Source: Poecilobothrus nobilitatus
Lineage: Eukaryota > Arthropoda > Insecta > Diptera > Dolichopodidae
Length of the DNA: 64,000 nucleotides
Assembly (NCBI GenBank): GCA_947095535.1
Contig: OX352772.1
Span: 97,956,934 to 98,020,933 of the forward strand
Direction of reading: 5' to 3'
Positions 11,440 to 21,934 of the stretch are shown piece by piece. The translations under genes and the position numbers were made by a program. The stretch's first letter is position 1, and each line of letters starts with the position of its first letter. Under the pieces are notes generated by a model. The model worked only from the letters and a program-made list of their open reading frames with translations, did not search any database and had not been told where the DNA came from.

Positions 11440-12370
11440 TTTTGAACGCAGCCTATCAAAGTATTAATAAAACAGTTTCTTCTATTTGCATTAAGAAACC
11501 AATATAACCCTTCAGACTTTTTAAATCTTCCTAGCTACACAACAAGACTTAAATTCTTAAACATGCTCCCCTTGTCCTCACGTAGACAAATTTTTTCATC
11601 ATGTGTTACTTTTGGCATTCTAAATAATAATATTGCTATACAATCTCTTAATTACAAATTTAGACTTAATGATAGAGTTAGACAAACAAGATACACGAAA
11701 TTTTTAGTGGAATATAAACAGTACAGAATACGGAAGAAATGAACCGATAAACAGATGTTGTATTACATTCAATAAAATCAGTTATCTCTATTCTTCAACA
11801 ATTTCCAGAAATACCTTCAAAAACACTTTACATCAACACTTTTTCAATTTACTGACCTCAGACAATTAATTCTAACCAATTCATAAATATACATTTCATA
11901 AATTCAAATGTATTCAAATGTATAATTTTTTTTTTTGTATTAATTTTCACAAAAAAGTTTTTGTAATTTAATTTCACAATTATGTTCCTACATTCATAAC
12001 TCTACATTAAGTATTTAAAGCATATTTTGATTATGTCATCATGTTTTATTTTTATTTTTTTCTTTTCTTTTTAGTAGTACTGTTTATTGCTTACATACTT
12101 ACATATCATTAAGAATAATAAAATTTACTTAAGAATTTAAGTTTTTATGTAGGTAATCAAATTTTGTATTGTATAACTTTTATTTTTTAAGTCTGAAATA
12201 TATTTTTAATATTATACATATTAATTAGTCATTAAGAATTGCTGTATTTTCAATATCAATGTTATAATTTCTGTTATTTTTTGTCTTTTTTTTTTTTTTT
12301 AAATATGTACATACCTTGTTTTGGTAATTAAAATTAAATAAAATAAATATAGCTTTGTCATTAATAATGT
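11440..12370 (+). mobile_element. 3'-terminal piece of a CR1/Jockey-like element lying inside the larger element
   Basis: Between the endonuclease and the pre-RT region I read LINE C-terminal text: CVTFGILNNNIAIQ near 11604, then FRLNDRVRQTRYTKFLVEY near 11661. A long AT-rich 3'-UTR-like tract follows, ending AATTAAATAAAATAAATA near 12340. This is the C-terminus and 3' UTR that should come after RT, not before it. It is repeated at 13872-14802 by the tandem duplication. A nested insertion of a 5'-truncated relative, or an internal rearrangement, explains it. Confidence 0.6.
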
Positions 12371-12439
12371 GGGAAAAATTGTTAGTACAACAGGATATAA
12401 ACTCAATAATATCTATCGTTTACTAAAATCTGTTTCAAA

Positions 12440-13272
12440 TTTTAGACGCCTTTGTTCCTAAAATTCGCAAAAAACATAAAATAACAAAAGCATTGTTAGA
12501 TAGAGATCTTAGGAACTTGAGTAATCGGCGCAATAAAATAAATAAGCAACTTGCTATCGAATTTAAAAAAAAACCAATGCAGCATATAAAACTATGTCAC
12601 TGATATTGCCAACAAACTTGTTACTAGTAACAAAAAATTTTTTGATTTTGTTAACATAAAACGAAAATTATTGGGGTATCTCAATTCAATGATGTCTAAG
12701 GAGAATGTGGTTTCTGCTTGCCAAAATAAATTTGTAACTTTTTTTCTGATAATTTTCAACAAGTTTATCCAACAGCACCAGTTACAACTTCGGCTAACTC
12801 TTTATCTAATAACTCGAATTTACAAATTACAAACCTGTATCCTTCTGAAAGTGAAATTCTTGAAGCAATTTTGAGCCTTGATATAAAAAAGGATGCTGGT
12901 TCGGACTTAATTCCTTCATAGGTTCCTTCAATTGTTTTCATAGTCTAATTTTCCCTCTTCATTTTATTTCCCTTTGGACTGTACCGAAATTATTTTTCAA
13001 TGAACAACAACATGGTTTCAGAAAAGGTCGTTCCACTACACCGAATTTTATGGCTTAAATATTTGAAATCCTGAAACAAATGGAGAAAAGATACCAAGTT
13101 GATGCAATATGCACTAATTTTAGCAAAGCCTTCGACAGCGTAGATCACTTCACTTTGCAAAACAAACTATCAACTTTTGGCATTTCGGGCTCATTTCTTG
13201 AGTGGCTTAACTCTTATCTCTCAGAAAGAATTCAAAATGTTAAATTTCAATATGTATTATCCAACACAACTG
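12440..13272 (+). pseudogene. Pre-RT and RT N-terminal region, first copy
   Basis: In two frames the text reads FVPKIRKKHKITKALLDRDL near 12452, NLYPSESEILEAILSLD near 12834 and KKDAGSDLIP near 12888. It then jumps to FRKGRSTTPN near 13019 and the open frame 13080-13409 (NFSKAFDSVDHFTLQNKL, RT motif A with its catalytic Asp region). The stretch between GSDLIP and the FRKGRST word is missing. The copy stops at VLSNTT, where the duplication junction lies. Confidence 0.75.
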
Positions 13273-13324
13273 AGTTCGCGAGGAGGTGGCGTCCAACACA
13301 ACAGAGTTCGCGAGGAGGTGGCGT
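13261..13324 (+). repeat. 32-bp tandem repeat at the duplication junction
   Basis: CCAACACAACTGAGTTCGCG and its next 12 bases (13261-13292) are repeated with one change at 13293-13324. The unit joins the right end of the duplicated block to its left end, so the junction itself was copied twice. Confidence 0.9.
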
Positions 13325-15704
13325 GCTACTTGCCGTTAATAATTATTTATCTAGTGTATTTATCATTACTTACTGGTACATAGCAATCTTTCGATCACCA
13401 ATTTATTAAAATAAAATTAGATACGAATAATTTATACCTAGGTATTGTTTTTTTTCCTCCGAACTCTGATAATTCCTCATATTCTGAATTATATAGTGTA
13501 GATTACAATATTATTTCCGATATGCCTGAGGATGACTGAATTTTTGTTTTTGGCGATTTTAACGTTCTTCTCTTTCTTTTATTGTAGACGATACGGGTAA
13601 TTTGTTATTACCATTTAATTTTCAGGACGAAATTGACTTGTAATGTCCTACAGCAAATTATTAGTTATCCTAATAGTAATAACAAGTGGATCTTGCACTT
13701 TCGAATACATATGATAGAGTGATGGTTAAACTCGCTGATGATGTAGATAATCTTTTACTGACACTACTCATCATAACGCAATCATTTTCGAGCCACTTCT
13801 ATTCCAGTCTTGACCACATCTTATAATAATCAAATTAATATAAATTATATAAATATAAATTATATATAATTTTTTGAACGCAGCCTATCAAAGTATTAAT
13901 AAAACAGTTTCTTCTATTTGCATTAAGAAACCAATATAACCCTTCAGACTTTTTAAATCTTCCTAGCTACACAACAAGACTTAAATTCTTAAACATGCTC
14001 CCCTTGTCCTCACGTAGACAAATTTTTTCATCATGTGTTACTTTTGGCATTCTAAATAATAATATTGCTATACAATCTCTTAATTACAAATTTAGACTTA
14101 ATGATAGAGTTAGACAAACAAGATACACGAAATTTTTAGTGGAATATAAACAGTACAGAATACGGAAGAAATGAACCGATAAACAGATGTTGTATTACAT
14201 TCAATAAAATCAGTTATCTCTATTCTTCAACAATTTCCAGAAATACCTTCAAAAACACTTTACATCAACACTTTTTCAATTTACTGACCTCAGACAATTA
14301 ATTCTAACCAATTCATAAATATACATTTCATAAATTCAAATGTATTCAAATGTATAATTTTTTTTTTTGTATTAATTTTCACAAAAAAGTTTTTGTAATT
14401 TAATTTCACAATTATGTTCCTACATTCATAACTCTACATTAAGTATTTAAAGCATATTTTGATTATGTCATCATGTTTTATTTTTATTTTTTTCTTTTCT
14501 TTTTAGTAGTACTGTTTATTGCTTACATACTTACATATCATTAAGAATAATAAAATTTACTTAAGAATTTAAGTTTTTATGTAGGTAATCAAATTTTGTA
14601 TTGTATAACTTTTATTTTTTAAGTCTGAAATATATTTTTAATATTATACATATTAATTAGTCATTAAGAATTGCTGTATTTTCAATATCAATGTTATAAT
14701 TTCTGTTATTTTTTGTCTTTTTTTTTTTTTTTAAATATGTACATACCTTGTTTTGGTAATTAAAATTAAATAAAATAAATATAGCTTTGTCATTAATAAT
14801 GTGGGAAAAATTGTTAGTACAACAGGATATAAACTCAATAATATCTATCGTTTACTAAAATCTGTTTCAAATTTTAGACGCCTTTGTTCCTAAAATTCGC
14901 AAAAAACATAAAATAACAAAAGCATTGTTAGATAGAGATCTTAGGAACTTGAGTAATCGGCGCAATAAAATAAATAAGCAACTTGCTATCGAATTTAAAA
15001 AAAAACCAATGCAGCATATAAAACTATGTCACTGATATTGCCAACAAACTTGTTACTAGTAACAAAAAATTTTTTGATTTTGTTAACATAAAACGAAAAT
15101 TATTGGGGTATCTCAATTCAATGATGTCTAAGGAGAATGTGGTTTCTGCTTGCCAAAATAAATTTGTAACTTTTTTTCTGATAATTTTCAACAAGTTTAT
15201 CCAACAGCACCAGTTACAACTTCGGCTAACTCTTTATCTAATAACTCGAATTTACAAATTACAAACCTGTATCCTTCTGAAAGTGAAATTCTTGAAGCAA
15301 TTTTGAGCCTTGATATAAAAAAGGATGCTGGTTCGGACTTAATTCCTTCATAGGTTCCTTCAATTGTTTTCATAGTCTAATTTTCCCTCTTCATTTTATT
15401 TCCCTTTGGACTGTACCGAAATTATTTTTCAATGAACAACAACATGGTTTCAGAAAAGGTCGTTCCACTACACCGAATTTTATGGCTTAAATATTTGAAA
15501 TCCTGAAACAAATGGAGAAAAGATACCAAGTTGATGCAATATGCACTAATTTTAGCAAAGCCTTCGACAGCGTAGATCACTTCACTTTGCAAAACAAACT
15601 ATCAACTTTTGGCATTTCGGGCTCATTTCTTGAGTGGCTTAACTCTTATCTCTCAGAAAGAATTCAAAATGTTAAATTTCAATATGTATTATCCAACACA
15701 ACTG
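13306..15704 (+). repeat. Tandem duplication of 2,432-bp period, second copy
   Basis: The second copy of 10874-13272. Its right edge at VLSNTT continues into unduplicated RT sequence (GVTSGVPQGS), so this copy preserves the original RT join. Confidence 0.95.
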
Positions 15705-16252
15705 GAGTTACTTCCGGTGTTCCGCAAGGAAGCCATTTAGGCCCACTTCTGTTTAACGTATTTATTTCTTTCGGAATATTTTTTATTTTTTTAAATTTTT
15801 TTTTTTTTTATAATGTATAATATGCTTATTTATTTATTTATTTTATGTTTTATTTATTTATTATTCGTATATCTGTACAAGTAAGACAATGTCTTTTTTC
15901 CAATATACCTCACAATTCGTGGGCTGATGACCTAAAAATATATCAAGTTGTTAAAGATAATTCTGATGCAGCTATACTTCAATCAAGCTTATCAGTGTTA
16001 CAAGCTTGGGGCATGTCAAAAAAATTGGAACACAACATACAGAAATGTAAGGTTATTAGCTTTACGCGAAAACTATCTTCTTTAATATACGACTACAAAA
16101 TAGGTAACGTAACTTTGGAAAGAGTTTTTAGCATTACTGATTTAGGAATTCTTCTCGATAATAAACTTAATTTTAATCTTAACTATGATAGATTAAAAAC
16201 ACTAATAGATGTTCTAAGCAAAATAAATTTCCAATATTTCAATCGACATTAG
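14872..16252 (+). pseudogene. CR1/Jockey-like RT, second copy plus palm and thumb, with insertion
   Basis: The open frame 15512-15820 carries RT motif A (FSKAFDSVDH) and motif B (GVTSGVPQGSHLGPLLFNVF). A low-complexity insertion follows. The frame at 15845-16252 resumes with the motif C box as WADDLKIYQ, where FADD is usual, and the thumb (GMSKKLEHNIQKCKVISFTR; LGILLDNKLNF). It ends at 16252 without RNase H. The two catalytic Asp of motif C are kept, but the insertion and upstream deletions disable the protein. Confidence 0.75.
15763..15885 (+). repeat. AT-rich (TTTA)n-containing insertion in RT
   Basis: About 120 bp of T-runs and TTTA units separates motif B (ending LLFNVFI) from the QCLFSNI-ADD segment, which should be adjacent. 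No terminal repeats are obvious, so the mechanism is unclear (slippage or a small insertion). Confidence 0.6.
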
Positions 16253-16779
16253 GTACCATAAAATATGAATATACAATAAGTTGAGCATGTACACCAAAAT
16301 CATTTTAACAGCCTGTTAAACTAAATTAGGTACATATGTATATGTATAATGTGTATTGTATAGTTTAGGAAAAAAAAAAAAAGTATAACAGAATTCTTAT
16401 TTGAGTGTTTTTTATTATTCTCTGTTTATTATTATTTTTTGATATTGTTTCTGTTTTGTTATTTTTGTTATTGATATTGTTATACGCTTTTAATAATTGT
16501 TATGAATAATCAATATGAGAACTTTTTAATCAGAATTAATATACATATGTATAAATAATATGTTTGTATTATTATTATGTATGCAGTATTTATATATGTA
16601 GGTATTTATTTGTGTAGTTGTTTGTTATCGATTTTCTTAAGGTTTAATTGTTTAAAAGTGGATTTAACATAAAAATTAAAAAAGTAATTAATGTAAGGTA
16701 TAACATTTAACAAAAAATTTTTGTAAAAAAATTTAAATTTATTTTGTTGGTAATCAATAGTAAAATACTTTTATGAAAA
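16253..16779. other. LINE 3' end, poly(A) and AT-rich spacer
   Basis: An A-run lies at 16371-16383. The rest is T-rich sequence with no frame or terminal repeat that I can support. Confidence 0.5.
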
Positions 16780-19468
16780 ATGAATGTGAAACTTTTAAAT
16801 CCTAAATTGAAAAATTCTATTAAGTGTAGTGTTTTAAATTTTCCTAATAAAAAAGGTAATATTTCAATTTCAAATACTGGACTAATAAAGTTCCCCAAAG
16901 AAAATAGCAAAATTCGCAATATATGGTTGAACAACTGTAAACTTGAGAATATAAATTTAAAAAAAAAAGTGCGCATTGCACTGCGCATTTTGAAAAATGC
17001 TATTTAGGTAAAACAAAGTTAAAAAAAATGCGCTCCCTATTATTTTTGACTGGGAAGTACAATTTAAAAAAATTCCAGATGAGTATATTAAAAAACCTAT
17101 GGCTAAATTGAAAAAATGTTGTATTAATGCATGTTTTGGTTCTAATAGAGATAATCGGATTTTCAGATTTCTAATAGAAAAATTATTAAAAGAAAAATGG
17201 TACGAAAATTGTGAATTTATGAAAAATTTTAACTCTAAGAATAAATTAGTACATTTGTGGCAAACATTTTCGTATTAGCGATTTGTACAAAATGAAATTA
17301 AAAAAAAATTCAGTGCGCCTCTTACATTTAAATAATCCCTCTCTTATTTATGAATTTACTGCTGAACAAAGTAATAGTAGTGAAATTAATAAAAATAACA
17401 ATAATACTAATACTAATTCAGCAAAAAATAGTAACGATATCCAAAGTAACCAAATGATGATACCGAACATTAATACAGATCTGACATTAAAGGAGTTCGA
17501 AGAAATATCGCCACCCTTAAAAAAACATATTACTAAAAGTGATTATGATTATTCTACAATTTGTAGTAAGAACTGCGAAAAAAGAACCAAAAATGAAATG
17601 TATTACATGGAAAAACAATCTATATATGGAAAATATAAACAGTGCTAACCAAACTTTGAAAGATTTTTGTAAAACGCTCCTTGTACCACGATGTAGTAGC
17701 GTAGAATGCCCTGAGAAACAGAGGGATCTGACTCAAAATATTAATTTTAAGTCAGCTACGTGTTATAATTTTATGAGAAATAATCTTGAATTCAACTTAC
17801 CAAGTCAAAGTTCTTTAAAATCGTTGGATACCTCTTAAAAACTTACAGCCTGGTTTTAATATTTCGCTTTTGACTAATTTAAAAAATCACTGTACTATGT
17901 TTCGGGAAATTGTACAGAAGGTGAAACTCTTAAAAGCATTCTGCTTAAAAATATTCAATTGACACTAGATTTAAATTTAAATGGTAAGGCAATTATTTGC
18001 GACCAGGGTTCTAATAATCGAAAATGATTCAGATTATTGAAAATTACTACGGATCAAACTTTCTTTGAATTTCAGAACCATAAAATCTATGCTATTTTTG
18101 ATGTGCCTCATCTTTTTAAATCTTTGAGAAACACTTTACTTTCAAATGATTTTGAAACAAATGACAGAAGAGTATCTTGGGATGTAATTCAAGATTAGCA
18201 TAACTTTGATTCAAGCGAGATAGTTAAATTATGCCCAAAACTGACTAAAAAACATATATATCCTGGGAAATTTGACAGACTTAAAGTAAAATTAGCTACC
18301 CAAATTTTTAGTCAAAGCACAGCTGCTGGTTTAAGAACTTTTCTAAGCTTGAATAAATTTAAAAGCGAAAAAAAAACAAGTAGCTAAAGCAACAGAAAAG
18401 TTTTTAGTAAAAATGGAAACTACTTTGATATGCTTGATAGTAGTAGATAGTAGATAGTAGATCATGCTAGATAGTAGACATGCATGCTAAAAATATTTAA
18501 AAGGCCTCTTGAAGGAGAGGGGAGTAATTAGACCCATTTGACTGATAGGAAGCAATATTTAAAAGATATAAAATTGATAAACAAAAACGCTCCCTCAAAG
18601 AAATCGATAAATTTTTGCATTCCAGGTTTAATTCAATCCATTATTGCTATTTTTTCTATCAGTAAATGCATTTTACAATTTCATTCCAATTTAAATTATA
18701 TTCTTACAAATAGATTCAATCAAGATCCTCTTGAGAACTTTTTTTCTTAAGTAAGAGCGTCCTCTGTGGCTTTAATAGCAATCCTTCTGTATATCAATTT
18801 AATTCTTCAATAGATTGCATAATATCTTTAAAATTACTTGTTGATAAAACTAAAAGTAAGAACTGTGAGTCTGACAATCATGAAACTTTAGATTGGGAAA
18901 AATATAATTCTATAAGAAACGAAGAAAATAATGAGCTTAGTTATAATAGTTATAATGAATTTGATTTAAATATTGAATTAAATGAAGAACTAGATGATGA
19001 AACTTATTTTTCTGATAGATACATACAACAAAAATTTCACGTAGATGAGGCAGATATTTTGTTGGTTTTGCTATCTTTAAAATAATTATAAAAAAATTCA
19101 AGTTGTGTCATAGTTGTGAAAGAGATATGTTAAAATCATTCTCAATGCTAAATATGCCTTCCGAATACCATATTTTAAATAAAAATTATTTTTGTGATGG
19201 GGAATGTAAGCTCAAAGATCCGTCAGATAAATTTTTTGAAATTTGTAAATCACATATCGAGATTTATGAAACATTTTTCAAAAATTTTTTGCATGTAAAA
19301 AATATAAAAACAAGAATTATTGAATGTTGTGAAACGGAATCTAAGAAATTTCATCCGGGATGGTTTAATGACGCTAATGAATGTGTAACACATAAAAAAT
19401 ATTTACTTAATTATATAATTTTAGTTTTACTAAAAAAAACTGCCTTTGGAAAAATAGGATCAATATAA
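16780..19468 (+). pseudogene. P-element-like transposase with two THAP-like domains, frameshifted
   Basis: P-type transposases cut and paste DNA using GTP and a THAP zinc finger. Here a first THAP-like unit spans about 16780-17050: KCSVLNFPNKKG, FPKENSKIRNIWLNNC, then in a shifted frame CTAHFEKC. A second follows at 17098-17320: CCINACFGSNRDNRIFRF, and later CGKHFRISDLYKMKLKKNSV. The catalytic body is recognisable downstream: ATCYNFMRNNLEFNLPSQSS near 17753, FDVPHLFKSLRNTLLS near 18097, VKLATQIFSQSTAAGLRTF near 18287, and LTNRFNQDPLENFFS near 18704, the C-terminal P signature. The frame 19103-19468 is the Cys-containing C-terminus. At least five stops or frameshifts break it. Terminal inverted repeats were not found. 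Confidence 0.8.
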
Positions 19469-19560
19469 ATAACACGAATGATAAAAAACTAAGAATTTTG
19501 CAAGAATAATCTAATTATTATGAAAATAACAAAAATAATCTAATGTTAAACGGAAAACGA

Positions 19561-19658
19561 GCCTGGGTCAGTTTTTTTGTTTAACAAATTATCAATGGAT
19601 AAAATGGGTAGGAGTCGTGGTGGATGCTGACCCAGGCATGTATAGGACGGCAGACTCC
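19561..19658. other. Interleaved inverted-repeat motif, copy 1
   Basis: Two inverted repeats overlap. Arm A GCCTGGGTCAG (19561-19571) pairs with CTGACCCAGGC (19627-19637). Arm B GGAGTC (19611-19616) pairs with GACTCC (19653-19658). The order A-B-A'-B' is the topology of an H-type pseudoknot if transcribed. The same motif with the same spacing occurs at 56152-56250. It lies about 90 bp after the P-like transposase. I do not recognise a family, and an RNA or DNA role is only inference. Confidence 0.6.
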
Positions 19659-19914
19659 AACCCAATATAGCGTATAAGGATTTTTTTTTGTGTTACACTT
19701 TTTTATTTTTTTCTATTTTTTTAAGAATTAAGAATTGTTATTTTTTTGTATGAATTAGTATGTGTAACATTTTAATTTTAAAATTGTTTTTGTGAATTAG
19801 GCCTCTTGAGATACCACACTAAAAAAACGCGCCTTAACCTTTCCCTCCAGGGTGGTGTGGAAATAAGGATATAAACATATATATATGTATTTACATATTA
19901 TTCTTATACAGGAT
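19659..19914. other. AT-rich spacer
   Basis: No gene is seen. It contains T-runs and a weak CCACAC/GTGTGG inverted pair (about 19815 and 19855) that I would not interpret. Confidence 0.4.
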
Positions 19915-19929
19915 ATTTTTAGGAATTCC

Positions 19930-20674
19930 AGGTGTTAAAGAGGAAAGCGTTGACTTTAAGTGCTCTCTATATTTGTTCCGGTCAGTTCTCTTAGGATTTC
20001 GATAGACTTTATTCGAGGACTTTCGTCCAGACTGAAATCAAGGTATCTGTGATCTTAAAAGGAATGCTCATCAGAAACTTTTTGAGTTCCATTTTAGAAT
20101 AAATGAAGTCTAAGGTTATGTCTAGGACTTCTTACCTATTACTAGTACCAAAGTTAGGTTCTCTGCCAATGTTACAGACAAGAGGGTTAGTACTTAAAAT
20201 GTAATCAAAAAGTGACCCACCTCTTTCGTTGGTATCCGAAATACCCCAGATGTCATGGTCAGCATTGGTGTTGCAGCTTATGATAACCCCAATGTTCATC
20301 CTTCTAGCATTCGCTATCAACCCTGCAAGATTGGATGGAGGAAGTGAATCCTGCAAGTCGTGAGAAAGATACGCCACAACAACCCAGAGCCTAAGTTTTT
20401 TTTAGCTTCAAGTTCGCCGCGACCAGATCCGCATCACTGTAATTATACATAAAAGTTAAATTTAATGTATTTTTAGCAAGTATGCATGCTCTAGGTTTGC
20501 ATACCTCTTTATTATACAACAACGTATAACCTGGTATATTAATTCCATGAACCTGTTTTTTGCCATCCATGGCTTTTGGATCAAGATAATATCCTCGCCC
20601 GTTCTCCTGAGGCGGATTTCAAGTGCGGTAGAAGCCGCTTTGGAGTGATGGAGATTAATTTGGAGTAGCTTCAT
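19930..20674 (-). pseudogene. Copy B ORF2 endonuclease, broken
   Basis: ORF2 starts at the ATG at 20674 (MKLLQINLHHSKAAS), with the catalytic motif as ILIQKPWM where QEPW is expected. A further frame (20377-20132) contains MAYLSHDLQD, SCNTNADHDIWGISDTNERG, the central endonuclease Asp/Asn motif of R1/LOA elements (NAHH-WGS-N-RG type), and LVCNIGREPNFGTSNR. SDEHSF-type C-terminal words near 20070 follow. Catalytic Glu to Lys and several frame breaks inactivate it. Confidence 0.7.
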
Positions 20675-21551
20675 TACCTGAGCCATCCTTAATCTCCACC
20701 ACCGTCGCGTTAGCTTCATGCTCAAAGTCCATTGAGAAGCTTTTGGCATCATCAAAGCTGTCAGAATCAGATTTAAGTAGATCGTCTTCATCGTCAGCCT
20801 AGATGACTTCATTCACTCTCTTTGGAGTCGATGCTACGTCAACGACATCGGTTCGATCAAGGTCTGCCTCTTGGACTTGACTTTGGCCTTCACCGATACA
20901 ACTTGAGGCTTCCACCTCATTCTTCTTATACACCTTCAGTGTTACGCCGTGAACCCGTAACTAATGACCCCTTTGGCTTTCGCTAGGGGTTGTAGGGAGT
21001 GCTTATTGAGAATGACCAGCACCTGTCGGGGTTCTTCTACTATTTCCCCTAGTTTGGCAATCTTCCAATTGTGAGGTGGAAGTTGGGGATTTGACACTTT
21101 CATCATTTTAATAATCGTGTCTGCTTCGGCAGTTTCCCTAGGAAGCCATACCCTAGCTCTTGGCCTGCTTGGGATTTCCTCTCTGCTGACGACTTTAAGC
21201 TTGGTCCCCGGCTACTGACTTCCTACCTTACCTATCGCCTGCTTGTAGAGATCTACCGATCTCTTATCAGCGCAAGCTGTCAATTTGAGAGCTTAACCTC
21301 ACACTTATTTTATAGGCCGACCGTTTATCGAGGAAGGCTTGTTTCGACCGGCGCACTTTGCGTACCATCTTTGGTTGTTCGCGATGTTCCTTAGCACTGC
21401 TAGTGTCCGTTGTGGTCCTTTTACTTGCCGACTTTTGGGAAGTGCCGGCTAACTCTTTTTTCGAATTTTCGTTTTTATAATTTTGTTCCATAATTAAACC
21501 CACGAGTACGAAGAAAAGGAAGATCCGCCCTATGCAAAGATTCGTATACAT
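20672..21551 (-). pseudogene. Copy B ORF1, DUF4780-like, frameshifted
   Basis: A readable N-terminal frame (21551-21267) includes MEQNYKNENSKKELAGTS, a Lys/Ser/Thr-rich, basic, disordered-looking leader ending SSQIDSLR. After frame changes the DUF4780-like block appears near 21090 (NPQLPPHNWKIAKLGEI), then the acidic tail near 20720. Comparison with copy A shows that ORF1 is one long protein whose different halves survive in different copies. Confidence 0.6.
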
Positions 21552-21934
21552 AGGGTAAGGCTAATTAAAACGGAGGGTGGCCAGGTACTCCGAATACTCC
21601 GTTCGCGAATGGGCTATTTTTAAGACCGGGCCACAACCAGGCTGATCATCGGCACGGGTGTTATCACACCTTGAAAACGGCCCAGGTTTACCCCAATCTG
21701 ATGATTCCGGTAAAAACCGAGGTGTCAGTAATACGATACATAAAGACAAACCCAGGTTACCCTTCTCTTAGTACATAACCACCTAGCTGGTGATTATTTC
21801 CGGTAAGCACCCACGAGGAGGGTTTGGATTGACAATTTTTGCCCATCATCTCATGTAATAACCATATAAACACAGTGTCACAAACTTCATATAATTTTAT
21901 ACGTGCTTTTTTGTTTTCTAAATATAAATATGTA

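Larger units (their letters stand above)
10874..13272 (+). repeat. Tandem duplication of 2,432-bp period, first copy
   Basis: Every line compared is identical to the sequence 2,432 bp downstream, including a 15-T homopolymer and the intact small frames at 12671 and 13080 (repeated at 15103 and 15512). No indel was seen. The duplicated block runs from inside the endonuclease to inside RT. Confidence 0.95.
10577..16383 (+). mobile_element. CR1/Jockey-like non-LTR retrotransposon, rearranged and tandemly duplicated
   Basis: Endonuclease (10577-11330), a 3'-end-like segment (11440-12370), pre-RT and RT (12440-13272) are followed by a second exact copy of 10874-13272, after which the RT continues to its end at 16252. 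A run of about 13 A at 16371 may be the 3' tail. There is no RNase H, which fits CR1/Jockey. No ORF1 precedes it, so it may be 5'-truncated. Stops and internal deletions make it inactive. Confidence 0.75.
19915..21835 (-). mobile_element. LOA/R1-like retrotransposon copy B, 3' part missing
   Basis: Read on the minus strand, this begins with the same leader as copy A (CAATCCAAACCCTCCTCGTG near 21835). It carries ORF1 and the ORF2 start, and ends inside or just after the endonuclease near 19915. LINEs usually lose 5' ends, so loss of the 3' part implies a later deletion or rearrangement. Copy B retains endonuclease sequence that copy A lacks, and the ORF1 N-terminus in a readable frame. Confidence 0.8.

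Noticed and set aside
19561..19658. HDV-like ribozyme
   Set aside because: Helix order is compatible, but there is no P3 hairpin, no P1.1 and no catalytic C context, and P1 would be too long with a 40-base joining loop.
19800..19870. CCACAC/GTGTGG inverted pair as a transposon end
   Set aside because: Only six bases match, with no flanking duplication or second copy.
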